From Colius striatus (Eukaryota; Chordata; Aves; Coliiformes; Coliidae), in contig NC_084760.1 in assembly GCF_028858725.1 (NCBI RefSeq), forward strand, positions 77,754,367 through 77,818,366: 64,000 nt of DNA. Direction: 5' to 3'. Made by a program: the position numbers and the translations under genes. A model generated the notes under the pieces. That model was not told the origin of the DNA. It did not search any database and saw nothing but the letters and a program-made list of their open reading frames with translations. Of this stretch, positions 28,501-37,800 are shown piece by piece. Numbering within the stretch: the first letter of the stretch is position 1; each line of letters starts with the position of its first letter.

Positions 28501-31500
28501 GACTTGCCTTCACCATCCATCATGACCAACCTGCACATCTCTAGAATTCAGGAAAGAAGTCTGTACACAAAAAGGATGAGCACTCCTCACCACAAACTGA
28601 CCAAAGAAAGAGCTTCCTGACCTGATCTCTCAGAGACACGGACCAGAGAGGCCCAGATGCAAGGCTGAGACATCAAAACCTCACACATTTTATCGCATCA
28701 CCACAAAGACACCACTGCAGCTTAAGAGACCAGATGAGAGCCTAGGACAGCACCTCTTTACCACTGTGCGTTACGCGAATTACCCCAGACCTCCCTGTTT
28801 CTGCCACAACCACTAAGCCATACAGCCTCAGTGCCAGCGCGGCTCTACAACAGTTCGTATGAGGCACACATCCAGCCACTTGAGCTCTTGAAACTACCAA
28901 ACCCAAACGAACAACACTAACCCTGTCAACCTGGTGTGGTCAGTCTCTCTGATCAGCACCAGCTTCCCCAAGCCACAGCAGATCCCGACCTCACAGCGAC
29001 AACAATGGACTCCAAGCAGCTTCTGCACCTGCTCCCTCAACAACTTGCAAGTTGTATCCCAACTCCTAAATGTCTCCAGCACTGACTGAACCCACGGAAA
29101 GGAGACTCTTACCATGCGTCTGTATTTGTTGACGTTCTGCTGCAGGGTATTTAGGAGGAAGCTGAAGATCTTCTCCATGTTCTGGGTGAGGGTTTGCTGG
29201 ATATCTCGTCGCCGCTGGGTAGGCAGAGTTTGAAAAGTCACCACATCTTCTGCCAGACGTAGCAGGATGAACATCACCAGTTCTGTCTGAGTTTCCTGAC
29301 GTCCCAAAATGAGATACACTCTATCAGCACAGTTCAAACATTAAAATCCCTAGAGGCTAGCTCAGAGATGTAAAAACAAAGTGAGCACGCGTGAAGACAC
29401 AACTCACACCTTGGGAAAACAGGACTGGAAAATGGTCCTCCCTCTAGTAAAATCACCTCCTGGAATAACTTAATCTTACAGGGATTTTTTTTAGTCTATC
29501 ATCCTGTCTCACCTGACCACGAATGAGTCACGCTTTCCTCGGGATGACTGAAACCCATACTAAGAGCAAGCAGAAGTGGATTGACAGGTGTGTTTCATAC
29601 CCCTTGCTTGGAGAGGGTGTCCAGCTCCTTCAGCATATCAGGCCAGTGCTGAGGCCACTCACGCTTGATCATCTCCACCACAATGCGAGACAGAACATCC
29701 TTAATGTGACTTTCCTCCTCCAGAATACTTTGAGTTCCCTGTGACAGAAGACGGGTAGAGTTATACAGAACCACCAAAATTTGTAACTCTGACCTTGGCA
29801 GCGCAGTGGTTGCAAATATTCTAAGCCACACACAACCAACAAAACACAACATTGGGAAGCTCTTGGATCTTATCCAGCTACCTTGGATGACACTCCTACG
29901 CTCCCTGGCACCCATCGCTTGGGAACTCTGGGAACCGAGAGGATTTTCCTCAGAAGAAGGTCATTTGGTCACGGGGGCAATCATGATGACAGAGAAAAGA
30001 TGACTAACATAATGGCTTTAGTATTCTTACAAAAGATAAGAACATCTGTATTTACTGAATTTCCTCCTAAGAACAGAAAAAGTACCTTATATACATCATA
30101 CAAGCCTCATAACTCCCTGCCATGTGAGGTGGGAGGATTATTGACCTGACTACAAGACAGAGCAAAGTACAGGAACAACCAGGGATGCACAAGAAGAAAG
30201 TAATGAAAGGTAGAATGGAATTCAGGTCCTTTGTGCTAATTAACTGGGGTATTTTTTTCCCTTTCACTCCCACTTTCTATCTAGAAGTGAGAGAATCACG
30301 TTTCAGAGAACAGTCTGGGGGGGAAGGTACTTACATTGGATATGAGGCCCATAACATTGTTCTTTAGATAAACTTTTTCTAGGCGAGGCATATTGTTCCA
30401 GCGGAACCTGTCCAAAAAAGTTTAAGAAAGAAAGAGAGGAAAAGAGAGAAAGAAAAAGAAGACTAAGGGAAAACATTTTATAAAGATCTTTTGACTTAAT
30501 ACTCAATGAATCATCACTTCTTATTTCAACTAGAGAGAGACACTAACAACTCATAGACTCTGCCAGTGCCCAATCAATTAATGAAAAGGCTGAGTTAAAA
30601 CAGCTGCTGGCAAATGGGCGTGCACCAGTGAGGTCAACAGACATGAGAAGCAGCAGCAAAGCAGAAAGCCTCAGGTCTGTAGAGGCGGCAGAGAGGAATT
30701 TCAGAACAGAACTAATACAAAGCCTCTTTGTTGGCTTGAGGCTAATGACAGGCAACACTGCAAAGACCTACTCGATAACCCTGTGTGCGTGTTTATGTCT
30801 CACCATGTTAACGTGTCTTACAGTTTGGTGACTTAACCATCCCAAACTGCCTAAAAATCATTTTCTCCCCTCCTTGTTTTATATGGGAGAAAAGAAAGAG
30901 AGCAGGACAGCAACCGTCCTGTGCCACAGAACAGTCTCTCTGTGCCTCGAAAGTGCCTCCCTGAAGAGAGAGGCATCGGCACAGGCGCAGAGCGCACAGC
31001 AGCGGCTGCATGGCCGCGGGCCGGCACCTCTCCCGGCGCAGGGGCAGGGCAAGGGGCGAGCTGACTTACTTGACCACATGCTCCAGGATCTGCAGGCCGA
31101 AGTGCCGGACGATGGCTGTCTGCGTCTTCTCTGCCAGCTTCAGCCCGCATGGCACGCAGATGGGACACTTCTCCTTGAACTCCTCGCAGAACTGGGAAAG
31201 GACCGAGGACACGCACACGCGGTTAACACAGGGCAGTGGGCGCGGGGCGGCCGGTGACGGGGAGCGAGGAAGACAGGGCAACCCTGACCCCTCCGGGAGC
31301 ACCCCGGGGGCGGCCGCCGGACCCCCTCAGCCGCGCAGGCGCAGCCCCCGCCGCCCCCCTCCGCCTGCTGACAGCTCCCGGCGCCTCAGGGGCTGCTCAG
31401 GCCCCCGCCCCCCACCTCGTCGACCGATCCCGAGCGGGTGCCGGGGCCGTGAAGACGGGGCAGCCGCGTGGCCGGAGCCCCGTCCCGGTACCTTGAGCGC

Positions 31501-31596
31501 CTCCAGGCGGTAACGCTGCGTGGAGGCTGGGTCCATGATCACCGTCACGGCCTTCACCAGCTGCTCACAGAGGCCGCTCACCTGCTCGGCGGACAT
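1557..31596 (-). CDS. XPO5: XPO5, exportin-5 (complete, 32 coding exons, 1199 aa)
   Basis: Exportin-5 is a karyopherin of the importin-beta superfamily that carries pre-miRNA hairpins (and eEF1A/tRNA) out of the nucleus with Ran-GTP. Coding exons 1 to 32: 31492-31596, 31070-31191, 30335-30407, 29601-29738, 29113-29295, 27201-27227, 26725-26910, 25995-26071, 24901-25000, 23442-23525, 22908-23033, 22580-22670, 20904-21032, 20031-20146, 18936-19091, 18476-18517, 17766-17855, 16226-16425, 15493-15592, 14431-14612, 9501-9601, 8319-8415, 7645-7781, 6243-6340, 5595-5641, 5298-5392, 4430-4492, 3694-3776, 2876-2983, 2554-2691, 2229-2393, 1557-1697. They total 3,600 nt, every intron is GT-AG and every phase closes. 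Human XPO5 is 1204 aa, also spread over 32 exons by my recollection. Recognisable blocks include [19 protein letters not shown] (exportin-1-like region), [18 protein letters not shown] and, near the C-terminus, [16 protein letters not shown]. The protein is HEAT-repeat throughout. The start at 31594-31596 has a strong Kozak context (gccgccATG). Exon 6 is a 27-nt microexon and exon 16 only 42 nt. The promoter is shared with POLH. I see no disabling change. Confidence 0.97.
4009..4300 (-). mobile_element. CR1 LINE 3' fragment in XPO5 intron 27
   Basis: The left edge begins with the reverse complement of the CR1 3' tail (atagaatcacagaatggtag), followed by the usual ggaagggacc and gggcagcctgtgcc blocks. 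It is therefore a minus-strand, 5'-truncated copy of roughly 290 bp; the right edge fades and is approximate. Confidence 0.9.
6637..7385 (-). mobile_element. CR1 LINE fragment interrupted by a second CR1 (XPO5 intron 23)
   Basis: A minus-strand CR1: its 3' end is at the left (gaatcatagcatcattttgg), and 6640-6983 reads as CR1 3' region. The same element resumes at 7139 with tctcccctcagcctcctg and continues through the block for cacgctccagcacc to about 7385 (ctggccacactatttctga). The 155-bp interruption is a plus-strand CR1. Without it the copy is about 595 bp. Confidence 0.88.
6984..7138 (+). mobile_element. plus-strand CR1 inserted into the flanking CR1
   Basis: From gcccagatgggttgtggag to the terminal ccttgagattctgtgata this is the 3' end of a plus-strand CR1 of the same type as the copies at 34080 and 61430. 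It interrupts an opposite-facing CR1, so it is the younger of the two. No clear target-site duplication is visible, as expected for CR1. Confidence 0.85.
8874..9005 (+). mobile_element. ancient MIR-like SINE (XPO5 intron 21)
   Basis: The order of sub-motifs follows the MIR core and 3' half: an attttacat start, an A/G-rich block, acaacttgcccaaaat, then a cactgttagaacctgaaatt block, and finally a ccacaaggccac end resembling the usual ccactaggccac. Such tRNA-derived SINE relics predate the amniote radiation. Divergence is high, so this rests on motif order rather than close identity. Confidence 0.5.
9602..14430 (-). other. XPO5 intron 20 (4.8 kb), no recognised element
   Basis: This is the longest XPO5 intron. 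I see no CR1, LTR or known RNA gene in it. Several open frames of 60-170 codons occur on both strands (for example 11281-11697 and 13307-13690), but none has a recognisable domain, splice-linked partner or promoter, and they look like chance frames in a moderately GC-rich region. A CCAAT/ATTGG palindrome sits near 11078-11092 without other promoter features. Confidence 0.6.
18046..18085. repeat. short tandem duplication, 24-bp period
   Basis: The 16-mer aggagtgaggatgcca occurs at 18046-18061 and again at 18070-18085, inside XPO5 intron 16. It is a simple two-copy duplication with no apparent function. Confidence 0.75.
21611..21704 (+). mobile_element. CR1 LINE 3' tail (XPO5 intron 12)
   Basis: About 95 bp of a plus-strand CR1 3' end: gttggactagatgatctc, cccttccaacccctacc, then three degenerate copies of the octamer tail (gtgattctatgattctgtg). 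The very short length reflects strong 5' truncation. It is antisense to XPO5. Confidence 0.9.
25045..25621 (-). mobile_element. solitary LTR of an avian endogenous retrovirus (XPO5 intron 8)
   Basis: A 577-bp element bounded by TG and CA. Read on the minus strand it begins tgtcccagtttcaactg and ends cataaaccatgaca-like, the termini of a widespread avian LTR group (TguLTR5-like by recollection). It holds a stretch rich in taataatag units near 25205-25235 and a region comparable to the LTR promoter around 25370-25390. No internal retroviral region or second LTR is adjacent, so it is a solo LTR left by recombination. Clear divergence from the remembered consensus suggests an old, inactive fossil. 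No obvious target-site duplication was seen. Confidence 0.78.
25622..31069 (-). other. XPO5 introns 2-8, mostly unique sequence
   Basis: Apart from the XPO5 exons given in the gene entry, this block has no recognised repeat. Intron 5 (27228-29112) contains the 205-codon plus-strand open frame 27908-28525, which has no recognisable domain. A purine-rich tract (aaagaaagagagg-type) covers about 30417-30465 just upstream of exon 3. Confidence 0.55.
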
Positions 31597-31890
31597 GGCG
31601 GCAGAAGCGGCCCCGCGCCACCGGCCACCTACGGGCGAGAACGGGGGTGTGGGGAGGAGGGAGGCAGCGGCCAGCGCATGTGCGGGCGGCGGGAGGCCAG
31701 CGGCAGCGCATGCGCCGCGCCCGGCGCGGGGACGCCCCCGAACGGCGTCCCCCGGAGAACCACAACTCCCGCCGTGCCCCGCGCGGGAGGGGGCCGCCGG
31801 TCCCGGGGGCGGAGCGCCCCGCCCCGCCCCGCCGGGCCGGCGGGCGGCCAGTCGTTCAGTCGTTCGGGCGGGAAGCGGCGGCGGCGCGGG
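31597..31890. promoter_or_regulatory. divergent XPO5/POLH promoter
   Basis: Only 294 bp separate the XPO5 and POLH start codons, which face away from each other. The interval has no TATA box, is rich in CpG and has clustered GC boxes at about 31804-31840 (ggggcgg, ccccgccccgcc), consistent with Sp-family binding. One ZNF143-like site lies at 31759-31783. Both transcripts must start within this interval or have additional upstream non-coding exons; the first is more likely. The same head-to-head arrangement exists in human. Confidence 0.85.
31759..31783 (+). promoter_or_regulatory. ZNF143/THAP11-like site
   Basis: The sequence accacaactcccgccgtgcc followed by ccgcg matches the architecture of the vertebrate ZNF143 (SBS) motif: ACTACAA, then TCCC, then TGC, then GCG. 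It lies near the middle of the XPO5/POLH promoter. Several positions deviate from consensus, so occupancy is inferred. Confidence 0.5.
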
Positions 31891-34800
31891 ATGTCGCGGG
31901 GCCGGGAGCGCGTGGTGGCCCTGGTGGACATGGACTGCTTCTTCATGCAGGTGGAGCAGCGGCTGGACCCGCAGCTGCGCGGCCGGCCCTGCGCCGTGGT
32001 GCAGTACACCCAGTGGCAGGGCGGCGGGTAGGTCCCTTGCACTCCCCCCGCCCCGTCCCCAGCCGGGCCGTGCCCGCTCTGCACTGCCCTCCATGTCTTG
32101 CAGGATCATCGCGGTGAGCTACGAGGCCCGCGCCTTCGGCGTGACCCGCGGGATGTGGGCGACGGAGGCGCGGGCGCTGTGCCCCGACCTGGCGCTGGCG
32201 CGGGTGCCGCAGGCGCGGGGCAAGGCCGACCTCACCCGGTGAGCGGGGCCGGGGGGTCGGGGCCGGCGGGTGGGCTGCGGCGGCGAAGGCCGCCTCTCGC
32301 GGGGCGACGCCTGAGGCCGTGCCCGCCGCCCGGCAGGTACCGCGAGGCCAGCGTGGAGGTGATGCAGGTGCTGTCGCGGTTCGCCGCCATCGAGCGCGCC
32401 AGCATCGACGAGGCGTACCTGGACCTCACCGGCAGCGTGCGGGAGCGCCTGCGGGCGCTGGCGGGGCGTCCGCTGCCCGCCGCGCTGCTGCCCACCACCT
32501 TCGTGCAGGGGCTGCCCGACGAGCCCGGCGCCCGGCCCGGCGGGAAGGGTACGCACCGACCCGGCCCCGGCGCTGCATCTCCCGCGGAGCTTCGGCTGCT
32601 GGGGCCGGTGCTTTGCATTGCGCGGCTTTGCTTTGGGGACGCGCGACTCGGCCAGAAAGGAGGCCGCTGCTGCCACTCTCGGGCCCCCTCTGCTGTCCCG
32701 CGCCATCATCTACAGAGGGGCCGGGTGGGCTGCTGTATCTCCCCCGAAGCAAGAGCATCGTAAACGGGATTTATATCTTCCCCTGTGAGTGGCTTTTAAG
32801 GTGTCTGCATCTACCTCTTGCTGTTGGCAGGCTGTTACAGAAGCGTGGGGCTGTTGGCTGAGGCCAGCTGATGCTACCGTTCCCTTTGCTGAACTCGGAA
32901 AGAAATGCCCCCGACGATCGCCTTTGTGTCCCTTTTCTGCCTCCAACTATCCCTTTCGTGTCCCTTTTCAGCCCCCAATAATCCCCTTTGTGTGTCTTTC
33001 CTAGAGGAGCTGCGGCAATGTGGCTTAGAGGAGTGGCTGGCGTTGCTGTCGTTCGATAACCCCGATTGTCCTGATCTGCAGCTGACGATGGGTGCTGTAA
33101 TTGTGGAAGAAATGAGGGTGGCTGTAGAAGCAGCCACTGGATTCAGGTGTTCAGCTGGGATTTCACACAACAAGGTATGTGTGTCACTTGTCAGCCCAGT
33201 TTCTTCTGAATAGTAGTTGCAATGTGCTGTGGATGCTCTCCTATGTGCACTTCCAAGCCTCCCATGGAAGATGAGCTGAGTGGAGAACACAGTTGTGTGT
33301 GAGCACACGTTCATGGGATGTCTAGGAAGGCAAATTTTTTGTCCCAGGGATGTGGCCTATGCAGTCAGCACTGAATTTATTAATTTATTGCTGGTGGGCC
33401 CTAATGAGTTACCTCATTAGGAAGAAAACGTTTTTTAAGTCCCCCAGGAGAGTTTTCTCTAGGGGAGGGGGGGAAAAAAAGAGAGCTTAAAGCAGGAACC
33501 CTCCACCTTGGGTTTTCAGCAGCAGTGGCCGTAGCCAGGGAATGGTTTTTACTGACACAAATTCCCAGTGACCTGGAGGAAGAAGACAACCAGTCAGGGC
33601 ACTGGGGTGAGTTGGGTTGCTTTTCCTCTGTCTGGTCAAGCCGTTTTTACCTGCACTGGTTGTACGTTGGATGCTGCTCAGGCAGCTGCTGGGGGTGACC
33701 ACGGGAGCCCTTGGTGCATGACAGCAGCTGCAGAAGTAAACGGGCTTTGAGGCTTTGATGCTGCAGCTCTAGAGGGCTTCCTGCTGGGTGGAGTGCAGGG
33801 GCTTTGCTGACAGCACTTAGTGCTCCTATTGTCCTCTGCAGAGAAGGTTTATACCTGCAGAGGTGAGCTGGCTGTGGAAGCTCCGTAGTGTGTTCTGCAC
33901 AGCCACGTGTAGGCTCTGGGAATCTCTGAATTGTGCTTGCTGGTGTAGATAGACAGTTCTTCAGGGAGTGCATGGTACTTCAGTATTTCCATAATCCCTT
34001 TTAAAAGAGACAAAAAGAATGCTGGCATAGAAGGGCTGTGGGCAGTAGGTTGAGAGAGGTTCTTCTCTCTCTCTACTCTTCTCTCATGAGACTGCATCTA
34101 GAATATTGTGTCCAATTCTGGGCCCCTTAGTTCAAGAAGGACAGGGAGCTTCTGGAGAGAGTTCAGCGCGGGGCCACAAAGATGATGGAGTGGAGCATCT
34201 CCCTTCTGGTGAAAGGCTGAGGAAGCTGGGGCTCTTCAGCTTGGAGAAGAGGACACTGAGGGGTGACCTCATTAATGTTTACAAATACATAAAAGATGGG
34301 TGTCAGGAGATGGAACCAGGCTGCTCTCAATGATGTCCAATGACAGTACAAGAGGCAATGGGTATAAACTAGAACACAAGAGGTTCCAAGGAAATACAAG
34401 GAAGAATTTCTTCACTGTGAGGGTGAGGGAGCACTGGAAGGGGCTGCCCAGATGGGTTGTGGAGTCTCCTTCTCTGGAGACATTCAAAACTCACCTGGAT
34501 GAGTTCCTGTGTGACTACTCTAGGTGGTCCTGCTCTGGCAAGGGGGTTGGAGTAGATGATCTTTCAAGATCTCTTCCAACCCTTAAGTTTCTGTGGTTCT
34601 GTGATAGAATGAAAGCTGGGAGAAGCTGCTAGGGATAGAAGGGGTGTTTTCTGTTGTTCATTATTAAAGACAGCAAAAAGGCAGACTGAGCATTCCGTCC
34701 ACTGGAAACTTTTACATCGGTGATCTTCCTCAGCTGGCTCCTTTTTGCCTCACAGTCTGCTCTAGTTTCACGGTGAGATGGTGCAGAACTAGCTCAAGTA

Positions 34801-37800
34801 CCTGTGTACAGCTGGTTGGTAATAGTACCAGATGTTTCTGCAGTTCTCCAAGACAAAATTTATCTTCCTTAATTTCCAAAACGCCCATTTAGTCTCTGGC
34901 ATTTTTTGGAGCCTGCCTTTTGAAAACTATGACAGTACAGATAAGCCCCTTTTGCAAAGGACAACAGGAGTGCAAGGTGCTGTCAGCAAAGCCCCTGCAC
35001 TCCACCCAGCAGGAAGCCCTCTAGAGCTGCAGCATCAAAGCCTCAAAGCCCGTTTGCAGCTGCTGTCATGCACTGAGGGCTCCTGCGGCCGCCCCCAGCA
35101 GCTGCCTGAGCAGCGCCCAATGCACGGCCAGTGTGGGTAAAAATGGCTTGACCAAACAGAGGAAAAGCAACCCGACTCACCCCAGTGCCTTGACTTCCTC
35201 TGAGTCGCTGGGCCATTCCCTGGCTATGGCCACTGCTGCTGAAAACCCAAGGTGGAGAGCTCCTGCTTTAAGCTCATCCTTTTTAACTAGAGAAAACTCT
35301 CCTGGAGGACTTTTCCTACTGATAGTGTACTCATTAAGAGTACATCATAAAGCCAGCTGATAAATGAGACCAAGTAATTGCATGGCCCATTGGGAAGCAT
35401 CCAGAGGATAACAGTGTGGTTTTATGGTGAACCACTTGTTTCAAACTCATTTATGGGCCTAATGTTCTGGGGAAACTGCAGATGTGAGATGTTGACCTCA
35501 AGGTTTCTAATGCACCTCCCTCTAAGTTGTATAAACGGACAATAACACTATAGCAAAGCACAACATGACTGAGGTTATCTGAGAGGTATGCATCTGGCTG
35601 AAGAAAATATTGCTGTTTTCCATAAAGACTTTGTACAGTGAGTTGCACTTGAGATGTTTAGAGTAGGATCCAGGGCAATCTGTCTGAAATCTCCTAAGAG
35701 CCAGTATTTTCACTGAAGCCTGTGGAGAAGAAATAGCTGCAGGTGATGCTAAACTCAGGGCCTGGGCTGTGAGAGACCTGAGAGATGAAGTTAGAACTGG
35801 AAATTCTGGGTTTCAGCATTACCAAGCAGTGCTTCTCATGCTCCTCTCTGGCTGGTTTTTGTGGTTTATAGGAAAAAAAAAGGCAACCAGCAGGCTTTTG
35901 ACTGACCTGCAGTAAGTCAAGAAGTAGCCTAGAGTTATTCTGGACATGCAGCAGGATGAGTCAGTAGTGTGAGTGCTCTTGTAGAAATGGCAAATCCTGT
36001 TCCAGCATGTGCAGATTAGCAAAGGTAAATTATTTCTCCCCATGAAGTCTCAGTGAGCAGTTCAGCTTGCAGTGCTTCACTTTATGATCAGTGTGGGTAA
36101 ACTTGGAAGAGTCTCCAGTGAACCAAGAATAGCAATAATTGAACATCTGGAAAAAGATGACTGGATATGAAAAGTTGAAGGAAAGGGATCTACTTTGTCT
36201 AGAAAGGAGTGAGCCTGTAAGACAGACTGTTAATAAAGATCAACAGGCAGGAAAAGAATTTTGCTTACTGATCATGGGATGTGTGGTAAGGCAGTGAAAG
36301 AGGAAATTATTAGACTTGTTCAAAAAAACACCCCAAAAACACAGATAGAAGTCTTTCAATCTGGTCTGTGTTTCCTTGATCCTACGGTAGAGTGGGAAGG
36401 AAGCTGTATAGCAGATAGGCTAGAAAAAAATCCCTTCTAGGCTAGCAATTCTGTGTTTTGCAGATTTCCTTTTACAGCATGATGCTGCTGTGGACTCTGC
36501 AGAGAGAAGATTGAAACAGTAACATTGAGAAAAAGCAAGACAAATTGAGATGATGAAGGAGCGAGACTGAGTGAGAGAAATAGGCGGGGGAGGATTATGG
36601 GGATGCTCTGGAAGCTCTAGTATGCTTGCCTGATGGAAAACTAGGCCAACCAGAACAGGTGATAGACCCTAAGCTGCCTGAAGCAGGAGTCCAGCCTTTT
36701 GCAGAGCTAGAAGTGTGGAAGCAGCGGTGCTTTAGGAGTACCCAGCCAGTATGTGCCAAGTCCCAGGGCCAGTGCTACCTAGGAGCAAGCAACAGTGCAA
36801 CTTGTGCTTCATTCCTAGCAGCTCTTCCAAAGGCAGCTCTGAGAGGTGATACAGCACAGGCCGTTAGGTAGAGTCACAACAAGGTCAGGGCAAAGTTTGT
36901 AATAACACCCTCTTCTGTGTTACAGACGCTGGCCAAGCTGGCCTGTGGCTTAAACAAGCCCAACAGGCAGACGCTGGTGCCTTCACGCTTTGTCCCACAG
37001 CTCTTCAGCCAACTGCCCGTCAGCAGTGTGTAAGTAATGGGGAGCTGCCTGCTTCTGTACAGCCTGGGGCTGGGGCTGAGCTGCTCTGTGGCAAGAGTGT
37101 GTGTTTGAAACACTGGTGCTGTGCTTCCACAGCCCAGGCTTTTATCAGGAAGAGAGCCCTGCTCGTCTTCATTGTTGTGGTCCTTTTTCCTGTTGGTTAG
37201 TCATTGGTGCCTATGTGAGCAGAACTTCAGTGACTTGAGGAAACTGTTTCTGGCCCCATCAACAGAGAGCAATTTGATGCTAATTAATAGCAACCTCTCC
37301 TACGAAGACAAGCTGAGAGAGTTTGAGGTTGTTCAGCCTGGAGAAAGGAAGGTGGGAAGACCTCAGAGCAGCCTTTCAGTACTTAAAGGGTCCTACAAGA
37401 AAGTCGGAGAGGGACTTCCTACAAGGGCATGTAGTGAAAGAACAAGGCTTTCAACTCCACAGTAGCTGCTCATTGGCTTGTAAGAAACAGAGAGGAAATC
37501 CTGCCAGTAATCCCTGAGCCACAAGCAACAGTTCAGGAGGAACACCCCTGGGAGCTGCAGCCCTGCCAGTGACAGGACCATACTCAAAGAGCCTGCTAGC
37601 ACCCTGTGGGCAGCCTTTCCCTGGGTAGAGCTGTGCTCAAGGTGACTTGCTGGGGTGCATAGGTGTAAGCCAGGAGCAACCGTGGGCAAGGAGGCTAGAG
37701 CTGTGCCCCAGTATCACTGACAGAGCTGTGCTCCCAGATGGCAGCTGTGTTTTGGTTTTGAGCATCCATGTTGTGTACAGGTACTCTTCCTGGTGTAGGG

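Larger units (their letters stand above)
30950..32650. promoter_or_regulatory. CpG island over the XPO5/POLH start region
   Basis: GC content and CpG density rise sharply from about 30950 and fall after about 32650. The island covers XPO5 exons 1-2, the divergent promoter and POLH exons 1-3, typical of a constitutively unmethylated housekeeping promoter in vertebrates. Edges are judged by eye. Confidence 0.8.

Noticed and set aside
27908-28525. 205-codon plus-strand open frame inside XPO5 intron 5
   Set aside because: No recognisable domain, no promoter or splice partner, low-complexity composition; a chance frame antisense to an intron.
30417-30465. Purine-rich tract considered as a microsatellite
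   Set aside because: Irregular GAAA/GAGA mixture without a fixed period; noted only as composition.
31327-32763. Several open frames of 150-260 codons on both strands around the XPO5/POLH start
   Set aside because: They are products of high GC content in the CpG island and overlap the real exons in other frames.
34300-34632. 110-codon open frame in POLH intron 4
   Set aside because: It lies wholly in a CR1 3' end; the frames at 60460-60771, 61324-61590, 47171-47413 and 6726-7095 are CR1-derived in the same way.
36120-36465. Possible very old CR1 in POLH intron 4
   Set aside because: Only the last about 40 bases faintly resemble a CR1 3' end; the upstream part does not align.
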